A stretch of 64,000 bases of DNA, from positions 83,156,374 through 83,220,373 of the forward strand of contig NC_039368.1 in assembly GCF_003573695.1 (NCBI RefSeq). Reading direction: 5' to 3'. The translations under genes and the position numbers were made by a program. Of this stretch, positions 56,052-64,000 are shown piece after piece (position 1 is the stretch's first letter; every line of letters starts with the position of its first letter). The DNA is from Papaver somniferum (Eukaryota; Streptophyta; Magnoliopsida; Ranunculales; Papaveraceae). The notes beneath the pieces were generated by a model that saw only the letters and a program-made list of their open reading frames with translations, searched no databases and was not told the DNA's origin.

Positions 56052-59000
56052 TCAAACTTCCTTCACAGACCTTAGTCCCATTTCTTTCCTTTTTATTGAA
56101 ACCACTGAACTTGGTAGACTTTTCGTAAATGGGTCTGCCAAATTTCTCTTTGATTCAATAAAGTTAACCGTAACTACTCCCCTCTTGAGTAGTTGCCTAA
56201 CCATGTAGTGTCTAAGACTTGCATGTCTAGACTTTCCATTATAAGTCTTATTAGAGACATTATAGATTGTAGCTTGATTATCACAATTAATCAAGACCGC
56301 CGGAGTTGGCTTCTTCCAAAAAGGAATTTCCATAAGTAGGTTTCTAAGCCAATCTACCTCCTTACATGCATCAGTTAAAGCTATCAATTCTGACAACATT
56401 GTTGAATCAGAGATACAAGTCTGCTTCTTGGAACTCCAAGACACAGCAGCACCCCCTAATGTAAAAATCCATCCAGAAGTTGACTTGGAATTTGATTCTA
56501 CATTGTTCCAGTTAGCATCGCTGTACCCCTCTAGTGCAGCGGGATAGCCTTGGTAATGCAAACCAAAATTTATTGTTCCTTTCAAGTAAGCCATAACTCT
56601 TGAAACTGCTTTCCAGTGTTCATATCCTGGATTACTTGAGAAACGACATAATATTCCCACGGCTTGGGCTATGTCCGGTCTTGTGCAATGCATAGCGTAC
56701 ATAAGACTCCCAATAACACTAGAATACTCAAGTTGAGCATGAGTACGGCCGGTGTTCTTCATTAACTTGATAGTATGGTCTAAAGGAGTAGGTGCTGGAT
56801 TGTCATCAAAGTGACCATATTTCTTGAGAAATTTCTCAATATAATGAGATTGAGTTAAAACCAACTCATCTCCCTTTCTTAGGATCTTAATTCCCAAGAT
56901 TACATCAGCCTCTCCTAAATCCTTCATATCAAAGTTAGAACTAAGAAACTTCTTTGTTTCTTCCACAACAGATATGTCAGACCCAAAGATTAACATATCA
57001 TCAACATACAAACAGAGAATCACACAACCAGAACTATCATGCTTACTATAGATACATTTGTCCGCATCATTCACCACAAAACCATATGACAAAACTACTT
57101 TATCAAACTTCTCATGCCATTGCATAGGGGCTTGCTTCAAACCATAGAGAGATTTCACTAACTTGCAAACTTTCTTCTCTTGGCCTGGTGATATGAAACC
57201 TTCAGGTTGTTCCATATATATCTCTTCTTCTAAATCCCCATTTAGAAAAGCAGTTTTGACATCCATTTGATGCACAACCAACTTATGAATAGAAGCAAGT
57301 GCAATCAAGCAACGAATGGATGAGATGCGGGCAACAGGAGCATATGTATCAAAGTAATCAATACCATGTCTTTGTTTATAACCCTTGGCAACTAGCCTTG
57401 CCTTAAACTTATCAACTTCACCATCAGCTCTCAACTTTCTCTTGAATATCCATTTACTTCCTATTGCTTTAGCACCAGGAGGTAAATTTACTAATACCCA
57501 AGTCCCGTTAGTCAAAAGCGAATGCTTTTCATCATTGATGGCTTCTTTCCAGAAATTTGCATCTCTAGAACTCATGGCTTCAGCATAAGTTTTAGGGTCA
57601 TCATCAGTATGCATAACATACTGGTTAACACTAAGAATTCTATTCTTATTTGCCTCTACAAGGTAATAAATAAAGTTTGGATCAGGCTTTTTCTCAATCC
57701 TTCCTCTCTTACTCCTTCTAGGTTCGATATCTTCAGTAGGCACTGAAATATCATTGTCATGAGTAGGAGAGGGATTTTCATCATTGTTATCAATCTCCAT
57801 AGGTTCTAGATCAGGTAACAATGGATTCTCCATGGGTTGCATTTGAGAACTGTTCCTATTTAAGTTCTCAAAGAATTCCACATCTACAGATTCTATAATC
57901 TCAAAAGTGTCAAGGTTTATAAATCTGTAGGTGATACTATTAAGAGAGTATCCCACAAAAGCACATTTATAAGCCCTGTTTCCCAACTTTGGTCTTTTGG
58001 GATCAGGCTTTCGAACATATGCTAAACAACCCCAGACTTTAAGTCTTCTCAAGTTTGGTTTCCTCTTAAACCACAACTCATAAGGAGAAACACTCTTCTT
58101 TTTCAAAGGAATTCTATTCAAAATATAACATGCAGACAACATAGCTTCACCCCACAAAGAATTAGGCAAACCAGAACTTATAAGCATGCAATTAACCATA
58201 TCAATCAAAGTTCTATTTTTCCTTTCAGCCATACCATTTTGTTGAGGTGTGTAAGGTGCAGTACGTTGATGAACTAAACCATGCTCTTGACAAAAGGAAT
58301 TAAATTCAGTAGGAAAGTATTCACCACCACGATCAGAACGTAAAATCTTAATTTTGTGCTCTAATTGTGTCTCTACTTCTGCTTTATAAATCCTAAATTT
58401 ATCAAAGACTTCATCCTTAGATTTCATTAAATATGTATAAGCATATCTAGTACTATCTTCTATAAAAGTGACATAATACTTATTTCCACCACGAGTGGCA
58501 GAACCATGCAAATCACCCACATCACTATGTACTAATTCAAGTAAGGAAGAATTTCGTACTACAGACTTATGGGAAATTCTAGTTATCTTTGCTTGCACAC
58601 ATATTTCACATTTAGAAGCATGATCAAAATTGCAATCAGAAATCAAGCCTAATCGATTCATGTTTCTAAGAGAACCATAATTCACATGCCCTAATCTACC
58701 ATGCCATAAATTAACAGAGTCAACAATATAAGCAGAACCATTATTTATTAAATTAAGCTTAATCATCCCATTACAAGCATATCCTTGTCCAACAAACACA
58801 CCATTTTTGGACAACACAAACTTATTAGACTCATAGGTCGTCTTGAATCCAGCCTTCATAACAAGGTCGCCGGAAACAAGGTTCTTCACGATGTCAGGGA
58901 CATGTAAAACATTAGTAAGAGTCACAGTCTTTCCCGAAGTAAACGAGAGTTCAACAGTGCCTTTCCCAATAACTTTGCTGCGTTGACCGTTTGCGGAGAC

Positions 59001-60038
59001 AACATCGTTTCCTTCTCCACTAACCGGTTCGTATGTCTTGTAAAGATTTCTATCCTTACAGATATGGATGGTTGCACCATTGTCGTACCACCATCCACCC
59101 CCAGTTTCAGCAACAGCATTGGCGGCTTGCACCACGATCACAAGTTTGTCATCGACCATATTTGCCTCCTTTTTCTGGTTCTGCTGTTGTTTCTTTTTGA
59201 GACGACAGTCACGAGCAAAATGGCCGGGTTTGTCACAGAAGTAGCAAGGGCCGACAGCGCCCTTCTTCTTACTCTTCTTGTTGGGATGCTTCTTAAACTG
59301 AGTATCATTCTTAGGTTTCAAGGAATTCGGTGTTTTAGATTCTTCTACGCTATTCACCTTAGAATGGTTTTCAGAATGTGGACTATCCTTAAGTTCTCGC
59401 TTACGAGAGTCCTCTTCTATGCGAAGATGACGTTGTAAGGCCTCTAAATCATAGTCAGTCTCAGCATGCTTAAGTTTCTTCTTATAACCATTCCAAGAAG
59501 GGGGGAGACGAGAAATAATAACCCCAACAACAAACGCAGAAACAAGATCAATTCCAGCATCCTTAAGATGATTAACTATGAGTAAAAGTTCACTGACCTG
59601 GGCAATGATTGACTTACTGTCAACCATCTTAAAATCCATGAAATTGCAAATCAGGAATTTCTTGTTGCTTGCTTCAGAAATCTTGTATTTGTTGTCAAGC
59701 GCAGTCCACAATCCCTTTGCAGTCCCAATACTCCGATGTGCATTGTACACATGTTTGTCCAGAGCATTCAAAATATGACCACGACACATGAAATCATCTT
59801 CCTGACGCTGCTTTCGTCTAGCCTTCAATTCCTCAGTGTCATTGTCAGTTGCAGCAGGAATTTCCTCCAATCCATCTTCAAGTATGTACCACAACTTGAT
59901 GGTGATCAGGAAAAACTTCACAGTCTCTTGCCAACGGGTAAAACCTTCACCATCAAAACGTTCCAATCGAGTAAAGGTTTGGTTCATCACTTGCAGAGAT
60001 TGAGCAGTAGCATTCGAATTCGAAGATTCACCCTCCAT
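56052..60038 (-). CDS. Ty1/copia gag-pol polyprotein, uninterrupted
   Basis: The polyprotein makes capsid, protease, integrase, reverse transcriptase and RNase H for copying the element. The start at 60038 (MEGESSNSNATAQS, 1328 residues) is preferred: the frame is open to 60086, but that ATG lies within the LTR. Order: UBN2-type gag (about 1-230), zinc knuckle CYFCDKPGHFARDC (265-278), protease at YDNGATIHIC (D319), GAG-pre-integrase with H-H-C-C (LWHGRLGH, CEIC), integrase D506, D569, E605, reverse transcriptase with QMDVKTAFLNG and YVDD (1011-1014), RNase H with YSDANW (near 1174). All core acidic residues are present. The protease motif is D-N-G-A where copia elements usually have D-S-G-A or D-T-G-A. 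There is no stop or frameshift, so the copy is young or recently active. Confidence 0.95.
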   Translation of the reverse strand: MEGESSNSNATAQSLQVMNQTFTRLERFDGEGFTRWQETVKFFLITIKLWYILEDGLEEIPAATDNDTEELKARRKQRQEDDFMCRGHILNALDKHVYNAHRSIGTAKGLWTALDNKYKISEASNKKFLICNFMDFKMVDSKSIIAQVSELLLIVNHLKDAGIDLVSAFVVGVIISRLPPSWNGYKKKLKHAETDYDLEALQRHLRIEEDSRKRELKDSPHSENHSKVNSVEESKTPNSLKPKNDTQFKKHPNKKSKKKGAVGPCYFCDKPGHFARDCRLKKKQQQNQKKEANMVDDKLVIVVQAANAVAETGGGWWYDNGATIHICKDRNLYKTYEPVSGEGNDVVSANGQRSKVIGKGTVELSFTSGKTVTLTNVLHVPDIVKNLVSGDLVMKAGFKTTYESNKFVLSKNGVFVGQGYACNGMIKLNLINNGSAYIVDSVNLWHGRLGHVNYGSLRNMNRLGLISDCNFDHASKCEICVQAKITRISHKSVVRNSSLLELVHSDVGDLHGSATRGGNKYYVTFIEDSTRYAYTYLMKSKDEVFDKFRIYKAEVETQLEHKIKILRSDRGGEYFPTEFNSFCQEHGLVHQRTAPYTPQQNGMAERKNRTLIDMVNCMLISSGLPNSLWGEAMLSACYILNRIPLKKKSVSPYELWFKRKPNLRRLKVWGCLAYVRKPDPKRPKLGNRAYKCAFVGYSLNSITYRFINLDTFEIIESVDVEFFENLNRNSSQMQPMENPLLPDLEPMEIDNNDENPSPTHDNDISVPTEDIEPRRSKRGRIEKKPDPNFIYYLVEANKNRILSVNQYVMHTDDDPKTYAEAMSSRDANFWKEAINDEKHSLLTNGTWVLVNLPPGAKAIGSKWIFKRKLRADGEVDKFKARLVAKGYKQRHGIDYFDTYAPVARISSIRCLIALASIHKLVVHQMDVKTAFLNGDLEEEIYMEQPEGFISPGQEKKVCKLVKSLYGLKQAPMQWHEKFDKVVLSYGFVVNDADKCIYSKHDSSGCVILCLYVDDMLIFGSDISVVEETKKFLSSNFDMKDLGEADVILGIKILRKGDELVLTQSHYIEKFLKKYGHFDDNPAPTPLDHTIKLMKNTGRTHAQLEYSSVIGSLMYAMHCTRPDIAQAVGILCRFSSNPGYEHWKAVSRVMAYLKGTINFGLHYQGYPAALEGYSDANWNNVESNSKSTSGWIFTLGGAAVSWSSKKQTCISDSTMLSELIALTDACKEVDWLRNLLMEIPFWKKPTPAVLINCDNQATIYNVSNKTYNGKSRHASLRHYMVRQLLKRGVVTVNFIESKRNLADPFTKSLPSSVVSIKRKEMGLRSVKEV

Positions 60039-60063
60039 TGCCAGAAGATATTTGTCTAAAAAC

Positions 60064-60589
60064 TGTTGGAAAAAATTGGGTTTCACAAAGGATGAATGAA
60101 TCAGAGAAGAAAGTGTTGCACTCCAAAACTTTCAAGGCTTGTATAAATTTCTTTTAGACAAATATTTCTACCCTCCCAATAACAATTGGCGATTACAACA
60201 GGTATGCGAAATATTGCCTTCAGGATACAATGAAAGCCCTGCAACGAAAACTGAATTCAAGGTTTGTACCCCTTGATTCAATCAAGAACACACAAAGAGA
60301 TTTCTGATTTCTGATGATGCTTTTTGAAACAGAGAAAACAGATTGATTTTTCTTATATGTTAAACGAAACTGGGAGAAGCTATTTATAAAGGGTTTTGCA
60401 CCTGTTGGGAATAGGTTTTTATTGTTTCTATTCACGAAACGTCAGGTTCCTTCATCAACAGACATCAATGGTGTCTTTTGGATTCGAAATTTTCGAACAG
60501 GCTTTTATCGGCCAAATAAAACCTTCAGTTCAAACAGGCGATGCCCCCCAGGACCCCCCTTTGGTTAGCGCGTTGAAAATATTCCAACA
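60064..60589 (-). mobile_element. copia LTR 2 (shared middle LTR)
   Basis: This is the 5' LTR of the complete unit and, at its other edge, the 3' LTR of the deleted second unit: the polypurine tract TTCTCCCCCTATT (plus strand) follows at 60590. It differs from LTR 1 by small indels, such as TTTTTATTG near 60416, a shorter T-run near 60323, and TTAGCGCGTTG near the end. Confidence 0.92.
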
Positions 60590-61596
60590 TTCTCCCCCTA
60601 TTTTCAAAAACCATAAAACAAAGTTAAAACTTTTAAATCAGAGTGACTGCATCACCGAAGTGACTGCCTACGTACCCGAGTGGGATCAAGCCAACGTAGT
60701 TCAAGCACAATTGAGACTAAGCATCATCGTTGAAATCAACACATAAATGATAGGTATCTTTTGGATTTGAACCTTCACTTAGTGTAAGAAACTCAAAGCC
60801 TTATCGAGGTTCTATGGTGAAACCAGTCTTGAACCAAGTACCCCTTATGATAAAACCGGAGTCTCCACACATATTGATTTCATAAAATCATGTGTTCTGT
60901 AGCCAAGCACGTTAATGGCCATGTGCTTATATCCTTGTTCATGAGTCTTCTTTAGAGAACGGTCTTCTTCTCTTAGGAAACGGCCTTATTTCCATACTCA
61001 TATAGGTAAGTCTCGAAGGTGTTTCTGCGATACACCTTTTACTAATCATAGACTCATTAAGGATTTACATCCATCCTATTTTCTTGCAGAAACCAGCACT
61101 AATAAGAAATGGGAAGTTTTTATATTAGTGCTCCATAATCCACATCCATAACTTGTTGGTACCACATTGAACCTTGTTTATCCTTTTCAAAACATAGGTT
61201 GGGTTTCTGCTATGGGAGATCAAACTTCCTTCACAGACCTTAGTCCCATTTCTTTCCTTTTTATTGAAACCACTGAACTTGGTAGACTTTTCGTAAATGG
61301 GTCTGCCAAATTCCTCTTTGATTCAATAAAGTTAACCGTAACTACTCCCCTCTTGAGTAGTTGCCTAACCATGTAGTGTCTAAGACTTGCATGTCTAGAC
61401 TTTCCATTATAAGTCTTATTAGAGACATTATAGATTGTAGCTTGATTATCACAATTAATCAAGACCGCCGGAGTTGGCTTCTTCCAAAAAGGAATCTCCA
61501 TAAGTAGGTTTCTAAGCCAATCTGCCTCCTCACAGCCTGGGGGGCGATGCCCCCCAGGACCCCCCTTTGGTAAGCGGTGTTGAAAATATTCCAACA
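60590..61596 (-). mobile_element. deleted second copia unit with truncated LTR 3
   Basis: 60590-61530 repeats 55422-56362 with about five substitutions (polypurine tract, 3' untranslated region and end of the RNase H domain). It then jumps to the last 50-60 bases of an LTR (about 61545-61596, ending CCAACA), followed by AAAAT (61597-61601). Gag, integrase, reverse transcriptase and most of an LTR are deleted. The RNase H frame (61220-61530) is open but headless. Confidence 0.9.
61536..61558. repeat. perfect 10 bp hairpin at the deletion junction
   Basis: CCTGGGGGGC, loop GAT, then GCCCCCCAGG. The right arm is normal LTR sequence (compare 55370-55383). The left arm is absent from both full LTRs and from the internal sequence at 56362, so it arose at the junction. 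Confidence 0.9.
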
Positions 61597-61601
61597 AAAA
61601 T

Positions 61602-63330
61602 GACCACATAAAACCAAAAATAGCAAAACAACAACAAAATCTAAACGAATTCAAAGAACACAAATAGGACTAGCAGATGAGGTACATCCTGTCGACCTGA
61701 ATTACAAAGTGCACCTTGCAAACCAAAAAAAAGACACTGCCTATTATCAAGTATAAGATTTCTCAACATTCCGTATGGTTAAACCATCAATATTTTTTCA
61801 CAAAATTGTTAAACATGTCTTGACGATCTATTTCCAAAGAGGGAAAGTCCAAACCCCAAAGAGAATCGTATTCCGTAAGCTTAGTTTTAGATACCTCAAT
61901 AAGAGCTTTAAATTTTGAGGAAGTTTTATTAATTGTACTTAAAGAACCAACGGAAAACATACATGTAACTTTAGATTTTAACTTTAACTTATTACTCTTT
62001 ACTAGAATTGGCTCCGAAGAGGTCGGTTTTGATATGCTTATCTGCGCATCTTCCAAAACTGGTTGAGAAGTGGCAATCTCCTCCTCTTCTAAGAAAACTT
62101 GGGACCTAATTGTTGTTTTCAAAGCCAGGGAGAACAGACGGACCAAAAGATAAGGTGCTTGTCCCTTCCATAACCGATTGAACAATCATTCCATCTCAAT
62201 GCGTTCTTGAATCTCCCCAACTGAAAGCGATTCTTTGTTTAGTCTGGATCTCTTTTTTTTTCTTTATTATCTCAACAGGACTACTAGTAGCCTCAAAGTG
62301 TTTAGTCATCTCAATATTTTCGTTATTTCCTGTAGACTCTTCAATACCCACTTGTGTGTCAGCATTTCCACTTGCAACTATCCCTTGAGTCTCTAACATC
62401 TTCCCAACACCTTATTTATCACCATTATTTGTTTTATGTATCCATCCCTTCTTAAGAACCTTGTTTGCAGGATCCATATGACATTTAGCACTTGAATTCC
62501 CAAAAGTAGAGCAAGACACGAATTTTACCATCGAAGGAGACTGGAATGAAGTCCGGAAGATCATTATTTACTTCAATTTCCATACATACCTACCATAATT
62601 CATTCATGTTCTAACTAAAGTATGTTTATCAGTTAGCAAGGGATTACCTACTAGACTAGCAGTCATACTAAGTCCTTTAGCATTCCAAAAATGAGTAAGA
62701 ACGTTTCTCAACTTCAACCAAATAGGCATTGTTTTCAATTCCTGAATATCATGTTCGATAAATAATTGGCATGGGTGAATTAAGAATAATTTACTTGACA
62801 TAATACATACCCCAATTCCATGGAATAAATCGTATCTTCATCCATATAAAACTCAACTAAGGACTATGTTGAAGCCTAATCTACGACCAACAAAATACCC
62901 ATCAAATTTCTTTTTCGCAAACCCTAAGTTCATCTTTAATATAATCAGAAGTGATAAATAGACTTTTCTTTTTTTACCATTGATTGTATGCAGCTTGTGG
63001 ATCGGTAATTTTGCAAGCTGAAAAATCCTCATTGCAATTCTTGTCTTTCAAGAAAAATGATTTCCATTTGTCAGCCCTAAGATTTTCAGAACAATCCCCA
63101 TGAGAAGACCCATTACCACTTGCTATAGCATCAAAATCCAAATTCATAACAACCCCATCTGGAACTGATTTAGGGTTTTCCTTTTTACCACCATTAACGC
63201 CAATATAAGCGTTTTAAGGAGGAAAACCAGCTAACCTCAAACTCGAACTAGAAAACCAAAATATACCTTATACTTGTAGCTAGTGAGCAAGAAGAGGAAG
63301 AAAAAGCAAGAAGAATCAAGAGATTTGGTT
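61602..63330 (-). pseudogene. LINE ORF1 relic (DUF4283-type)
   Basis: Minus-strand translation shows, from about 63220, GVNGGKKENPKSVPDG and SENLRADKWKSFFLKDKN. Then comes the ORF1 core MPIWLKLRNVLTHFWNAKGL (frame 62801-62604) with a following SLVGNPLLTDKHTL, the pattern of the DUF4283 RNA-binding domain of plant LINE ORF1. A cysteine-rich remnant (KFVSCSTFGNSSAKCHMDP) lies near 62500. Low-complexity Ser/Glu-rich tails follow at 62400-61787. Many stops and shifts occur. ORF2 is missing. Confidence 0.68.
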
Positions 63331-64000
63331 GAAAAATGAGTGAGAAATAAAAAAAAAAAAATCTACTAATCTAAGGAAAGATTTTGCTAATCATACTTGT
63401 AGAATTTACAAAAAATTTAGATACAACGAACCAAGTCCGTATGAAACCGAACTGAAGCTAAAATATTGATAGTTATCATCGGTTCTAAAAGAACGATAAG
63501 CGAGTGTCTACGGTTTCGGTTATGGTTGGCTCAATAAGTACCAAATGGTACCGTGTGGAGCCTTATCTATCACCACCTTCAGATAGTGTTAAAAAATTAG
63601 GACACATCCTTTATTCATATAACTGATTTCGATATTAGTTTAGGTGGTAAATAGGCCTTTTAGTGCAAACAATTGTCTGTGAGTCGAAATCTGGTGATGT
63701 TTCATTTAATTTCCATCAATTAGAATTACTGTTATTGTCCCCAAATAATCATCACTGAAAGTTATCTTCATTGGAGCCTTTCAATGGAATGTGTATGAAT
63801 AAAAAATTCCTAATCCACGTAGGATCCACAACCATATTTATAAAATATCATCTCCAACTCATTGATGTGAAGATGATGTGGCAAAAAATAAGTTAGACAT
63901 CCTCTAAGTGAACCTCTAGTTTTAGACATTCAGTTAAAGGATGTCTTCACATCTTAATCACACTTTTTATTAATAAAAATCTTTTATAAAAAAAGACAGA
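63331..64000. other. intergenic, nothing recognised
   Basis: AT-rich sequence with an A-run at 63349-63361. No frame longer than about 50 codons shows any feature. Confidence 0.45.

Larger units (their letters stand above)
54896..60589 (-). mobile_element. Ty1/copia retrotransposon, full-length unit
   Basis: LTRs of 526 bp lie at 54896-55421 (3') and 60064-60589 (5'). Both read TGTTGG...CCAACA and differ by a handful of substitutions and small indels. A polypurine tract (AATAGGGGGAGAA on the minus strand) abuts the 3' LTR. The single gag-pol ORF is uninterrupted. No TGGTATCAGAGC primer site lies beside the 5' LTR; the minus strand there reads GTTTTTAGACAAATATC, so priming may use another tRNA site. 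The target duplication AAAAT is found left of this unit and right of the second, partial unit, not directly at 60590. Confidence 0.93.

Noticed and set aside
58983..59438. 151-codon plus-strand ORF
   Set aside because: Antisense shadow of the intact copia gag-pol ORF.

Overview
This window is nuclear DNA from a flowering plant with a large, transposon-rich genome. It holds one convincing host gene, with plant-type introns and a product matching plant phosphatidylglycerophosphate synthase. Nearly everything else is Ty1/copia-type, Ty3/gypsy-type and LINE retrotransposons, small DNA transposons, and their relics. The species cannot be read from the sequence. A eudicot is likely, and a poppy-like genome would fit, but nothing here proves it.

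Layout. 1-8132 is the 5' part of a minus-strand Ty3/gypsy element: a 3.6 kb LTR at 4520-8132 packed with hairpin-forming tandem repeats, then decayed gag/protease sequence. A 1.5 kb solo LTR of another family (1140-2644, TSD ATGAC) sits inside the gag. 8345-8850 is a LINE RNase H relic. 9602-12970 is the host gene: a seven-exon CDP-alcohol phosphatidyltransferase of 255 residues, with a TATA box and a short upstream ORF. 14650-15982 is a DNA transposon with about 30 bp inverted ends and about 20 copies of an AGCCGAAC/GTTCGGCT motif.

16265-44828 is a Russian-doll nest whose levels can be ordered by target-site duplications. A LINE was hit by a 570 bp hAT-type element (16729-17298, 8 bp TSD) and by a 25 kb LTR element B (18925-44127, TSD ATAAT). 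The 5' LTR of B took an Athila-type gypsy element (20618-37730). The LTR of that element took a second pol-less LTR element, A (24185-36709, minus strand). Each LTR of A then took a solo LTR of a different gypsy-like family (25737-28723, TSD CTTAG; 34333-35536, TSD GTTAC). A and B share about 2.4-2.5 kb LTRs and an initiator-tRNA-Met primer site. Both lack protease, integrase and reverse transcriptase, and they carry different gag-like or unknown ORFs.

44830-54890 is quiet: a LINE 3' end (46604-47960), an hAT MITE (48632-48808), a Tourist-like MITE (48892-49300) and a miniature LTR element or TRIM (54148-54478). 54896-61596 is a young Ty1/copia element with an uninterrupted 1328-residue gag-pol. 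It is joined head to tail with a deleted second unit through a shared LTR, and the whole array lies between one pair of AAAAT duplications. 61602-63330 is a decayed LINE ORF1. The last 670 bases hold nothing recognised.
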